From NCBI GenBank assembly GCA_903941145.1, contig CAJANQ010000194.1, positions 1-12,050 of the forward strand: DNA of 12,050 bases, in the 5' to 3' direction. A program made the position numbers and the translations under genes. The notes under the pieces are model-generated. The model saw only the letters and a program-made list of their open reading frames with translations, was not told where the DNA came from and made no database searches. Positions 1-6,306 of this stretch are shown here, in pieces; positions within the stretch are counted from its first letter, which is position 1; each line of letters begins with the position of its first letter. This stretch comes from an uncultured Actinomycetes bacterium (lineage in GTDB: Bacteria > Actinomycetota > Acidimicrobiia > Acidimicrobiales > Microtrichaceae).

Positions 1-448
1 CGGTCGGCGCGGTGGCCGTGCCGCCGAGCCGGTACTCGTCCACCACCGAGGCGCCGTCGTCCGCCCGGGTGTAGCTGGCGTAGAGGTGCTTCCCGTCGGG
101 CCCGACGGCCAGACCCAGCAGACCACGCTCGGCGTCGGTACTGCCGACCCGTTCCGTCAGGTCGAGCACGTCGACGGGGTCCGTCAGCTTCGTGCCGTCC
201 ACCGTGAACGCCGTGACCTGGCCGTCGCGCTGGGCAACGAGCACCGCCTTGTTGCCGGGCGCGGTCACCAGGTCGATGGGGGCGGTGACCTTGGCGCCGG
301 TGTCGACGAGCTGCACCTTGCCCGAGGCGGCGGCGCTGCCGTCGGGCGCCGAGGTGGTCGTCGGTGCGGCCTTCTCCGAGGAGCAGCCGGCTGCCAGCAC
401 GGCGACCGACAGGGCGAGGGCGGTGGCAAGGGTCCGGCTAGCGCGCAC
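1..448 (-). CDS. Lipoprotein of the glucose/sorbosone dehydrogenase (PQQ-type beta-propeller) family, partial
   Basis: The gene starts at a GTG (448-446) and leaves the window at its left edge, so only the first 149 residues are visible. The start is fixed by a strong Shine-Dalgarno 9 nt upstream and by a signal peptide that begins at once. A hydrophobic stretch ends in the lipobox LAAGC at about residues 18-22, so the protein should be a lipoprotein outside the cytoplasmic membrane. A linker rich in Thr, Ser and Ala follows. Next comes the first propeller blade, with the pattern APIDLVTAPG, and then ERGLLGLAVGPDG-x3-LYASYT, a hallmark of glucose/sorbosone dehydrogenase-like proteins. Family members oxidise sugars with PQQ, but many have no known substrate, and the catalytic His and cofactor residues lie outside the window. 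The start overlaps the last 11 nt of tesB, so the two genes are probably co-transcribed and translationally coupled. Confidence 0.8.
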   Translation of the reverse strand, partial: MRASRTLATALALSVAVLAAGCSSEKAAPTTTSAPDGSAAASGKVQLVDTGAKVTAPIDLVTAPGNKAVLVAQRDGQVTAFTVDGTKLTDPVDVLDLTERVGSTDAERGLLGLAVGPDGKHLYASYTRADDGASVVDEYRLGGTATAPT

Positions 449-1292
449 GGCGGATCACTCCTTCTTGGACGACCGACGCCACGAGCGCGCCGGACTGGTC
501 GTAGACGAGGCCCCGGCCCAGGCCCCGGCCGCCCGTCGCGGTCGGCGAGTCCTGCGCGTAGAGCAGCCACTCGTCGGCCCGGAACGGTCGGTGGAACCAC
601 ATGGCGTGGTCGAGCGAGGCCAGGAACACCTCGCCGGCGGCGAACGACTCGCCGTGGGGGAGTAGCGACGTGTCGAGCACCGACATGTCCGACGCGTAGG
701 TCAGGACGCACAGGTGCACGAGCGGGTCGTCGGGCAGCACGCCGTTGGCCTTGATCCACACGTGCTGGACCGGCGGCAGCGGCTCGGTGCGGAACCACGG
801 GCTCAGCTCGCAGTAGCGCAGGTCGATCGGTCTCGGCCGGTGGTAGAACGCGGCGAGCTGCTCCTTGAACGGCTCCATGCGTGTGTGGAAGTCGGGGAGC
901 GACTCGGGGTCGGGGAGGCCCGGGGGCATCTCGAACTGGTGGTCGAACCCCTCCTCGGGGACCTGGAAGTTGGCCGACAGGTGGAAGATCGGCTTGCCGT
1001 GCTGGACGGCGCTCACCCGTCGGGTGGCAAAGGACCGGCCGTCTCGGATCCGGTCGACCAGGTAGAGGATCGGCACGTTGGGGTCGCCAGGTCGCAGGAA
1101 GTACGAGTGCAGGGAGTGCAACGAGTACTCGTCGGAGACCGTCCTGGCTCCGGCCACCAGCGCCTGGCCCGCGACCTGTCCGCCGAAGACCCGCTGGCGG
1201 TCCTCGTCGGGGCTGAGGCCACGGAAGATGTCCTCCTCGAGCTGCTCGAGGTCCAAGAGGGCGACGAGCGCGTCGACGGCGGTCTGGTCCAT
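438..1292 (-). CDS. tesB: Acyl-CoA thioesterase II (TesB)
   Basis: This cytoplasmic enzyme hydrolyses acyl-CoA to free fatty acid and CoA. The 284 residues match the usual family length (E. coli TesB has 286) and form two hotdog domains. The N-terminal domain carries FGGQVAGQAL (36-45) and HSLHSYFLRPG (59-69). The C-terminal domain carries YASDMSVLDTSL (199-210), SLDHAMWFHRPFRADEWLLY (226-245) and VVQEG (274-278). Asp202, Ser226 and Gln276 occupy the positions of the Asp/Thr-or-Ser/Gln catalytic network of TesB. The open frame continues 36 codons upstream, but ATG 1292 begins the family's usual N-terminus (MDQTAVDALVALLDLE), so that start was chosen. No strong Shine-Dalgarno precedes it. The gene is divergent from the gtrA-like gene, with 70 bp between the two starts. 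Its stop codon lies inside the 5' end of the downstream lipoprotein gene. Confidence 0.95.
   Translation of the reverse strand: MDQTAVDALVALLDLEQLEEDIFRGLSPDEDRQRVFGGQVAGQALVAGARTVSDEYSLHSLHSYFLRPGDPNVPILYLVDRIRDGRSFATRRVSAVQHGKPIFHLSANFQVPEEGFDHQFEMPPGLPDPESLPDFHTRMEPFKEQLAAFYHRPRPIDLRYCELSPWFRTEPLPPVQHVWIKANGVLPDDPLVHLCVLTYASDMSVLDTSLLPHGESFAAGEVFLASLDHAMWFHRPFRADEWLLYAQDSPTATGGRGLGRGLVYDQSGALVASVVQEGVIRRAR
458..463 (-). promoter_or_regulatory. Shine-Dalgarno of the GSDH-like lipoprotein
   Basis: AAGGAG on the minus strand lies 9 nt before the GTG start at 448 and inside the 3' end of tesB. It decides the choice of GTG 448. It implies that ribosomes are loaded independently within the tesB message. 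Confidence 0.75.
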
Positions 1293-1323
1293 CGGAGCAG
1301 TCTCGCCGCGATCGGGCCCGGAT

Positions 1324-1338
1324 GGGCAGCCGCTGCCC
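1324..1338. promoter_or_regulatory. 15-bp palindrome, candidate operator
   Basis: GGGCAGC-C-GCTGCCC is a perfect 7-bp inverted repeat around a single centre base. It lies between the divergent tesB and gtrA-like genes and would cover the -35 position of the gtrA-like promoter, whose -10 is at 1351-1356. A separate 8-bp palindrome, CGGGCCCG, sits at 1313-1320. Binding by a regulator is inferred only. Short GC palindromes are not rare in DNA of this composition. Confidence 0.35.
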
Positions 1339-1350
1339 GGAGGGCCCCGG

Positions 1351-1356
1351 TACGAT
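1351..1356 (+). promoter_or_regulatory. Probable -10 element for leaderless transcription of the gtrA-like gene
   Basis: TACGAT fits the actinobacterial TANNNT -10 pattern and ends 6 nt before the GTG start at 1363. A transcript starting about 7 nt after the hexamer would begin at the start codon itself, so the mRNA would be leaderless. This agrees with the lack of a Shine-Dalgarno. No clear -35 is visible. Confidence 0.5.
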
Positions 1357-1362
1357 GCCCCG

Positions 1363-1887
1363 GTGAAGTTCTCCCCGAGTGCGGTCCTCTCGCACGCCAA
1401 GTCGGACGACGGCCGTAAGCAGCTGCGCTACGCGGCCGTGTCGATCGTGTTCGTGCCGGTGGGGCAGGTGATGATCCAGATCCTCGCCGCCACGGTCTTC
1501 AAGGGCGACGAGAACAACTTCACCTACGCGTCCATCACCAGCGCCGCGATCCTGACCTTCCCGAACTTCTTCGCCAACAAGTACTTCGTCTGGAAGTCGA
1601 CGGCCAGGGACAACCTCCGCACCCAGGTCGTCGTCTTCTGGGTGGCTGCCATGCTCGGGGTGTCTGCCGCGACCGGTCTCACCTGGCTGGTGGAGCAGCA
1701 GGTCCACGGCAAGGTCTCCGGCCTGGTCGAGGCCATTGCGGTGTTCTTCGCCCAGCTGGTCGGGTTCGGCATCGTGTGGGTCGGCCGCTACCTCATCCTG
1801 GACAAGTGGCTGTTCAAGGTCACCCACCACGGTGAGGAGCCCACGGACGAGGACCTCGAGATGCTGCACGGCGACGTGCCGATCTGA
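1363..1887 (+). CDS. GtrA-family small multi-pass membrane protein
   Basis: This protein of 174 residues has four predicted membrane helices, at roughly 22-45, 56-76, 88-110 and 121-148. The segment FPNFFANKYFVW (66-77) at the second helix is the typical GtrA/DPMS signature (P-x-F-x-x-N-K-x-x-x-W). Family members are thought to move polyprenyl-phosphate-linked sugars across the membrane, or to assist glycosyltransferases in modifying envelope polysaccharide. Direct biochemical evidence for the family is thin. The GTG start at 1363 was chosen because a -10-like element sits just upstream and the frame further upstream is antisense to tesB. The hydrophilic tail (152-174) is acidic. The methyltransferase gene follows after 14 nt and is probably co-transcribed. 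The substrate is unknown, but the adjacent glycan genes on the other strand fit a role in envelope glycosylation. Confidence 0.85.
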   Translation: MKFSPSAVLSHAKSDDGRKQLRYAAVSIVFVPVGQVMIQILAATVFKGDENNFTYASITSAAILTFPNFFANKYFVWKSTARDNLRTQVVVFWVAAMLGVSAATGLTWLVEQQVHGKVSGLVEAIAVFFAQLVGFGIVWVGRYLILDKWLFKVTHHGEEPTDEDLEMLHGDVPI

Positions 1888-1901
1888 GCAGGTACGGGAC
1901 G

Positions 1902-2570
1902 ATGAGCGACGACGGCCTGGCGCAGGTCGAGATGGAGTCGCAGGTCCGTGCGGCGGCCGAGGCAGCCCGCGGGTTCATGCCCGCCGACGAGGGCCTGGCC
2001 CTGTTCCGCGCCGGCGTCACCGCCGGCCGGGCGCTCCCCGGTGCGCCGCTGCTCGAGGTCGGGTCCTACTGCGGGAAGTCGAGCGTCTACCTGGGCGCCG
2101 CGGCGCGAGAGGTCGACTCGGTGCTCGTGGCCATCGACCACCACCGGGGTTCCGAGGAGAACCAGCCGGGCTGGGAGTGGCACGAGCCGGACCTGGTCGA
2201 CCACGACGTCGGTCGCATGGACACGCTCCCGTGGTTCCGCCGCACGGTCTTCCACGCCGGCCTGGAGCCGTTCGTGGTCGCGATGGTGGGCGACTCTCCG
2301 ACGGTGTCGTCGGTGTGGACCACGCCGTGCGCCTTCGTGTTCATCGACGGGGGCCACGGCGAGGAGCCGGCCACGGTGGACTACGAGTGCTGGACGCCGA
2401 AGGTGGCCGTCGGCGGCTACCTGGCGATCCACGACGTGTTCCCCGACCCTGCCGACGGTGGACGTCCGCCGTACGAGCGGATCTACCTCCCGGCGCTCGA
2501 GAGTGGCCGGTTCACCGAGGTGGCGGCGGTCGGTTCCCTGCGCGTACTGCGCTGCACCGCCCCGGCCTGA
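1902..2570 (+). CDS. Class I SAM-dependent methyltransferase (Methyltransf_24-like)
   Basis: The protein has 222 residues and looks cytoplasmic, with no signal peptide or membrane segment. The SAM-binding motif I is LLEVGSYCGKSSVY (50-63), with E52 and the G-x-x-x-G turn. An acidic residue ends the second strand (AIDHH, 78-82). FVFIDGGHG (145-153) and LAIHDVF (174-180) are the strand 4 and 5 motifs typical of Methyltransf_24-type enzymes, where the Asp and His residues often bind a metal in sugar O-methyltransferases. ATG 1902 is the only sensible start. It has no clear Shine-Dalgarno, which suggests coupling to the gtrA-like gene 14 nt upstream. Its stop lies only 9 bp from the stop of the convergent membrane-protein gene, so there is no room for a separate terminator. 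The substrate is unknown. A sugar or glycolipid acceptor is inferred from GtrA and the neighbouring GT4 operon. Confidence 0.85.
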   Translation: MSDDGLAQVEMESQVRAAAEAARGFMPADEGLALFRAGVTAGRALPGAPLLEVGSYCGKSSVYLGAAAREVDSVLVAIDHHRGSEENQPGWEWHEPDLVDHDVGRMDTLPWFRRTVFHAGLEPFVVAMVGDSPTVSSVWTTPCAFVFIDGGHGEEPATVDYECWTPKVAVGGYLAIHDVFPDPADGGRPPYERIYLPALESGRFTEVAAVGSLRVLRCTAPA

Positions 2571-2579
2571 CGTTCAGTT

Positions 2580-2978
2580 TCAGGACCAGTCGACGGGGGT
2601 CGGCGGGTGGTCCGGCTCGTGGCGGACGCCCTCACCGGTGCGCTTGGCCACGTCGACCGGGTCCAGCCCGGCGGCCTTGCGGCGCTCACGGAGGACCTTG
2701 GAGCGCCGGGCGACGCCCAGCACCAGCAGCACGATCACGCCGCAGATCAGGAAGAACAGCGAGATCTGCAGCCAACCGCCCGGGTCACCGGGGTCCTCGG
2801 CCGGCTTGCCGGCGTTGGGCTTCTGGATGATGTTGCCGAGCTCGCGGTTGTCGATCACGAGCGACGTGGTGGTGGTGTCACCCTCAGCAGAGGTCTGTGC
2901 CCCGGCCTGTGCGGCCACAGAGACGACCACGCCGAGCAGCATCGCGAGCGCCAGGCACAGGGCCACTATCCGGGTCAT
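2580..2978 (-). CDS. Small exported single-span membrane protein of unknown function
   Basis: I do not recognise the family. The 132 residues start with a signal peptide (hydrophobic 4-20, possible cleavage near AQAGA at about 23-27). A short outer segment follows, rich in Thr and Asp, including LVIDNREL. A transmembrane helix (about 71-90, WLQISLFFLICGVIVLLVLG) comes next, then a cytoplasmic tail of about 40 residues with a basic stretch (RRSKVLRERRKAAG). This implies a type I topology. It is the last gene of the GT4 operon, after a gap of 17 to 32 nt. The start is uncertain. ATG 2978 was chosen, but an in-frame GTG at 2993 would add five residues including two Arg, which would strengthen the signal peptide's basic end. 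Neither has a good Shine-Dalgarno. A partner role for the glycan enzymes is possible, but nothing in the protein itself shows it. Confidence 0.75.
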   Translation of the reverse strand: MTRIVALCLALAMLLGVVVSVAAQAGAQTSAEGDTTTTSLVIDNRELGNIIQKPNAGKPAEDPGDPGGWLQISLFFLICGVIVLLVLGVARRSKVLRERRKAAGLDPVDVAKRTGEGVRHEPDHPPTPVDWS

Positions 2979-3010
2979 GAGCTGTCGGCGCACGGGATGA
3001 GTCTGCCGCG

Positions 3011-4114
3011 TCAGGACGGTTCGATGGCGTCGGCGTCCCGGGGCGGGTCGTCGAGCAGGGCCGGCAGCTCGTCGTGGCGGCTGAACAGGCCCGAGGTGGC
3101 AGAGGTCCCGCCGAGCGCGTCGGCTGCCAGCACGATCGCCGCAGCGGTGTAGGTCGACTGCTCACCGCCGGGGAAGTGCACCTCTTCGGGCAGCACGATG
3201 CCGGTCCAGTAGCGGTCGTTGTCCTCGCGGAGCTTCTGGGCCCAGCCGAACAGCTGGCGGGCCGTGTCCTCCTCGCCGACGGCCAGGTGGGCCATGGCGC
3301 ACTCGCAGGTCTCGGCCGCGGTGACCCATGGACGGTCCGACACGCACCGGATGCCCCAGTCCTCGATGGTGAACGCCTCGAGCCGGTGGGCCAGCCGCTC
3401 GCGGCCGGTCTCGCCCACGATCACGCCGCACAGCACCGGGTAGTACCAGTCCATGGCCCAGCGGTGCTTGGGGGCGAAGGCGTCCGGGTGGTTGCGGATG
3501 ACGCGGGCCAGCCGGGTGGCGGCGAGCTCCCAGTCGGGACGCTCGTGGCCCAGCTCGTCGGCGATCGCGACCGCGCACCGGAGGCTGTGGCAGATCGACG
3601 ACGACCCGGTCAGGAGCGCAAAGCTCCACGGCGTGCCGTCGGCGTGCCGGGCCCAGATGATCTCACCACGCGGCGTCTGGAGCCGGAGCACGAAGTCGAT
3701 GGCCTTCTGCACCATGGGCCACATGGCCTCGAGGGCGCCACGGTCGCGGTAGGTGAGCCAGTGGAACCAGACGCCGGCGGCCACGTAGGCGCAGCAGTTG
3801 GCGTCCAACTTGTCCTGCTCGACGGAGTCCTCCAGGTAGTACTGGTGCCAGGCGCCGTCCTCGCGCTGGAGGGACTGCAGCCAGTCGAACCCCTGCTCGG
3901 CCTGCGCGCGCCGCCCGCCGAGCATGAGGGCCATGAGCGCCTCGGTGTGGTTCCAGGTGTCGGCGTGGCCGCCCGGGATCCACGGCACCATGCCGTTGGG
4001 GAGCTGCCACTCCTCGACCGCGTCCACCGTCGCCACGAGCTGCGCGGCGGTCACCAGACCGTCGAGGTCCACCAGGTGGTGGCCGTCAGCGGGCGAGGGG
4101 ACGGCGTCAGGCAT
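3011..4114 (-). CDS. Alpha-helical barrel protein with prenyltransferase/squalene-oxidase-like repeat; possible glycan-acting enzyme
   Basis: This soluble protein of 367 residues has no signal peptide. Its sequence suggests a toroid of paired helices. GFDWLQSLQREDGAWHQYY (75-93) contains the Q-x-x-D-G-x-W pattern of prenyltransferase/squalene-cyclase repeats, and related spacing recurs near 40-60 and 262-294. Such (alpha/alpha)-barrels are also used by many glycoside hydrolases. The aromatic- and acid-rich loops (VPWIPGGHADTWNH at 43-56, RHRWAMDWYYP-like at 217-226, SDRPWVTAAETCE at 259-271) look more like a sugar-binding groove than a terpene pocket. No DxDD motif of squalene-hopene cyclases is present, so a terpene cyclase role is unlikely. 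ATG 4114 overlaps the methyltransferase 3' end by 8 nt, so the two genes are coupled in the operon. Automated annotation would probably call it a prenyltransferase. I infer glycan processing from the context, at modest confidence. Confidence 0.7.
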   Translation of the reverse strand: MPDAVPSPADGHHLVDLDGLVTAAQLVATVDAVEEWQLPNGMVPWIPGGHADTWNHTEALMALMLGGRRAQAEQGFDWLQSLQREDGAWHQYYLEDSVEQDKLDANCCAYVAAGVWFHWLTYRDRGALEAMWPMVQKAIDFVLRLQTPRGEIIWARHADGTPWSFALLTGSSSICHSLRCAVAIADELGHERPDWELAATRLARVIRNHPDAFAPKHRWAMDWYYPVLCGVIVGETGRERLAHRLEAFTIEDWGIRCVSDRPWVTAAETCECAMAHLAVGEEDTARQLFGWAQKLREDNDRYWTGIVLPEEVHFPGGEQSTYTAAAIVLAADALGGTSATSGLFSRHDELPALLDDPPRDADAIEPS

Positions 4115-4913
4115 GGACCGTGGTGCCGTTCTCCGACGCGACCGGCTGGTCGACGACGTCGGCGACTGCGTCCTGTGCCGTGGGTGTACGCCCGCTCCCC
4201 GGCTTGCGGGCGTACACCACGACGCTCTTGCCCAGCACCGGGTTGAGCACTCGCTCGGTGGTGCGGGTGACGAACGGGGCCTTGGCGATGTCCCAGACGA
4301 GCAGGCGGTGGTAGGCCTGCACCAGGGCGTTGTGGTTGTTGGTCGGGCCGACCACGCACTTCAGCCACCAGTACGGCGAGTGCAGCGCGTGGGCCCGGTG
4401 GCTGTTGCCCGGCTCGAGGCCGGCCTCGGACAGGCGGGCCCGGAGCTCGTTCTCGGTGTACACGCGCACGTGGCCGCCCTGGGACAGCGGTGCGTGGTAC
4501 TCGGCGGAGAGCGCCCAGCAGATCTTCTCGGGGAACCAGGCCGGCACGGTCGCGGCCAGCACGCCGCCAGGGCGGAGGATGCGGGTCAGCTCGGCCATGG
4601 CGCCACGGTCGTCGGGGATGTGCTCGAAGACCTCGGAGCAGATGACCCGGTCGAACGTGTTGTCGGGGAACGGCAGGCGCAGGGCGTCGCCGTTGATGCA
4701 GGCGCCGAGGCCGTCGGCGGGTGCCTCGCCGGCCTCCTTCATCGCCCAGAAGAGCTTGCCCACCTCGGGCAGCTCGTCGAAGTCGTAGTCGAGCGACACC
4801 ACACGGGCGCCTCGACGGAAGCACTCGTAGGAGTGGCGGCCGGCGCCGGCGCCGAGGTCCAGCACCAGGTCGCCGGGGGTGAGCCCGAGCTCGTCATAGT
4901 CCACGGTCAGCAT
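4107..4913 (-). CDS. Class I SAM-dependent methyltransferase (Methyltransf_11-like)
   Basis: The protein has 268 residues and the complete class I core. Motif I is VLDLGAGAGRHSYE (17-30) and the acidic end of strand 2 is at D42 (SLDYD). GDALRLPFPDNTFD (75-88) and SEVFEHIPDD (93-102) follow, then LRPGGVLAATVP (113-124). After the core there are aromatic segments (FPEKICWALSAEYH, 127-140, and HSPYWWLK, 178-185) that probably form the acceptor site. The tail of about 30 residues after 238 looks disordered. ATG 4913 shares one base with the stop of the GT4 gene (TGATG), which fixes the start and implies tight translational coupling. The coupling suggests that it methylates the product of that glycosyltransferase or a glycan or lipid intermediate of the same route. 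The acceptor cannot be read from the sequence. Confidence 0.88.
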   Translation of the reverse strand: MLTVDYDELGLTPGDLVLDLGAGAGRHSYECFRRGARVVSLDYDFDELPEVGKLFWAMKEAGEAPADGLGACINGDALRLPFPDNTFDRVICSEVFEHIPDDRGAMAELTRILRPGGVLAATVPAWFPEKICWALSAEYHAPLSQGGHVRVYTENELRARLSEAGLEPGNSHRAHALHSPYWWLKCVVGPTNNHNALVQAYHRLLVWDIAKAPFVTRTTERVLNPVLGKSVVVYARKPGSGRTPTAQDAVADVVDQPVASENGTTVHA

Positions 4914-6235
4914 CAGCGTGCTCCAGGGGTTCCGTAGGTCTCGTCCAGCAGTGCGCGGTAGTGCTCGACCGTCCGCACCGCGGTGTGCCGCCAGCTCCAG
5001 CGGTTGATGACCCGCTCCCGGCCGGCGATGCCGATCTTCTGCGCCGCCTCGGGATCCTCGAGCGCCCGGCGGATGCCGTTGGCCAGCGAGTCGCTGTCGC
5101 CGGGCTCGACCATGAAGCAGGTCTCGCCGTCGGGACCGGCCACCTCGGGGATGGCGCCGCCGCTCGTGGCGACCAGCGGGCAGGTGGTGCTCATGGCCTC
5201 GATGGCCGGGAGCGAGAAACCCTCGTAGAGCGAGGGGACGACGGCGCAGGCCGACTCGTTGTAGAGCTCCACGATGCGCTCGTCGGACACACCGGAGACG
5301 AACTCTACGGAGCCCGAGAGGTCGAGCTCCTCGATGGTGCGCTGCGCAGCGGACCCTTCCTTGAGGCGGCCCACCATGACCAGCTTCAGGTCGGGGAACT
5401 CGGTGCGCAGCTTGGCGAGCGCCTCGAGCAGGTAGCGCTGGCCCTTCATCGCCACGTCCGAGGACGCGGTCGAGATGATCTGGTTGGGCTTCCGGACGAC
5501 GCCGGGCATCGGCTTGAACAGGTCCGGGTCGACGCCGACCGGCACGATGTGCAGCCGCTCGGGCGACACCTGGTGGTCCTTGCAGATGTCGTTGTAGGAC
5601 GACCGCGACACCGTGATGACCCGGCGGAGGCGGGTGGCCACGCGGGTCTGCATCTTGGTGAAGGCGTACCAGCGGGCCTTCGACCAGCGCTGGCCACGGG
5701 ACTCGGCGTGCTCCATCTCGAGCCGGCGGTCGACGGTGATGGGGTGGTGGATCGTGCCCAGCACGGGCAGGCCCATCTTCTCCATCAGGAGCAGGCCGTA
5801 GCCCAGGCACTGGTTGTCCTGGACCAGGTCGAAGTCGCCCTGGCGCTGGCGCAGGTGGTCCCAGGCTCGGAGCGAGAACGCCAGCGGCTCGGGGAAGGTG
5901 CCGGTCGAGAAGGCGGTGACCTCGGCCCAGTCCCAGCGGTCCTTCAGCTCCCAGAACGCAGGCATGCGCATGGGGAAGTAGTCGTTGTAGATGTCCAGGC
6001 TGGGCAGTTCGATGAGCGGCACCCGCTCGTCCACGATCGGGTACGGCTGGCCCGAGAGCACCTCGACGTGGTGGCCCAGGTCGACGAGCGCCTTGCTCAG
6101 ATGGCGCGTGTAGACCCCCTGGCCACCCACGTGCGGCTTGCCGCGGTAGGTCAGGTACGCGATCCGAAGAGGATCGTCGGGCCCGGGGCGCCGCCGGGGC
6201 GCGCCGGGTCGGGGGGAGAGTTCGCCGGACTGCAT
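4913..6235 (-). CDS. GT4-family glycosyltransferase (GT-B fold)
   Basis: The protein has 440 residues and is the first gene of the four-gene minus-strand operon. The N-terminal Rossmann domain begins at about residue 23 (LRIAYLTYRGKPHVGGQGVY), with the Gly-rich acceptor-side loop GGQG at 37-40 typical of retaining GT4 enzymes. The hinge region runs near 226-262 (ERLHIVPVGVDPDLF, then STASSDVAMKGQRYLLEAL). The donor domain has the E-x7-E signature EGFSLPAIE, with E338 and E346, followed by TSGGAIPEV (357-365). There is no signal peptide or membrane helix, so it is cytoplasmic and would use a nucleotide-sugar donor. Residues 1-22 are Pro- and Arg-rich and probably disordered. The two distant Glu and the glycine loop are intact, so it should be active. 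The sugar and acceptor are unknown. The linked methyltransferase, barrel protein and nearby GtrA suggest an envelope glycan or glycolipid. Confidence 0.92.
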   Translation of the reverse strand: MQSGELSPRPGAPRRRPGPDDPLRIAYLTYRGKPHVGGQGVYTRHLSKALVDLGHHVEVLSGQPYPIVDERVPLIELPSLDIYNDYFPMRMPAFWELKDRWDWAEVTAFSTGTFPEPLAFSLRAWDHLRQRQGDFDLVQDNQCLGYGLLLMEKMGLPVLGTIHHPITVDRRLEMEHAESRGQRWSKARWYAFTKMQTRVATRLRRVITVSRSSYNDICKDHQVSPERLHIVPVGVDPDLFKPMPGVVRKPNQIISTASSDVAMKGQRYLLEALAKLRTEFPDLKLVMVGRLKEGSAAQRTIEELDLSGSVEFVSGVSDERIVELYNESACAVVPSLYEGFSLPAIEAMSTTCPLVATSGGAIPEVAGPDGETCFMVEPGDSDSLANGIRRALEDPEAAQKIGIAGRERVINRWSWRHTAVRTVEHYRALLDETYGTPGAR

Positions 6236-6246
6236 GACGTACCAGC

Positions 6247-6252
6247 ATCCTC
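6247..6252 (-). promoter_or_regulatory. Possible -10 element of the GT4 operon
   Basis: GAGGAT on the minus strand ends 11 nt before the GT4 start at 6235. It resembles the GAGGAT elements before dtd and lnt, but its spacing is longer, so a leader of a few bases would be expected. GGAGG at its 5' side could instead act as a poorly spaced Shine-Dalgarno. Weak evidence. Confidence 0.25.
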
Positions 6253-6289
6253 CCGGGGTTCACGGAGGGTCAAAACGAGGGCCCCGGGA
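6251..6289. repeat. Inverted repeat in the GT4/dtd divergent promoter region
   Basis: TCCCGGGG at 6251-6258 and its exact reverse complement CCCCGGGA at 6282-6289 are separated by 23 bp. Each half contains the palindrome CCCGGG, and the two centres are 31 bp apart, close to three helical turns. This could be a pair of operator sites controlling both divergent units. In DNA this rich in G and C, chance occurrence is possible. Confidence 0.35.
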
Positions 6290-6300
6290 GTGCGAGGATG
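6290..6300 (+). promoter_or_regulatory. GTGCGAGGATG element upstream of dtd (copy 1)
   Basis: This 11-mer ends 6 nt before the dtd start at 6307. The same 11 bases stand 7 nt before the lnt start on the other strand. Its GAGGAT part can be read as a -10 hexamer of a leaderless promoter, and its GAGG part as a Shine-Dalgarno 9 nt from ATG 6307. The sequence alone does not decide between the two. Confidence 0.4.
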
Positions 6301-6306
6301 ACCACG

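Noticed and set aside
265..1869. Long minus-strand frame spanning the gtrA-like gene and tesB
   Set aside because: The translation is Arg/Pro/Gly-rich and crosses two well-supported genes and their divergent promoter region. It has no domain pattern.
2566..2584. Terminator hairpin between the two convergent genes
   Set aside because: CCTGA/TCAGG gives only a 5-bp stem made of the two stop-codon contexts, without a T-tract.
3011..4114. Squalene-hopene cyclase or other terpene cyclase
   Set aside because: The length (367 residues) is about half that of squalene-hopene cyclases, and there is no DxDD motif.
6298..6300. Alternative dtd start at ATG 6298
   Set aside because: It adds only Met-Thr-Thr ahead of the canonical family N-terminus and falls within the element that would serve as -10 or Shine-Dalgarno for ATG 6307.
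4961..6301. Long plus-strand open frame (446 codons) opposite the GT4 gene
   Set aside because: It encodes low-complexity His/Asp/Val/Gly-rich sequence with no motif. The opposite strand has an intact GT4 protein, so it is a GC-driven shadow.
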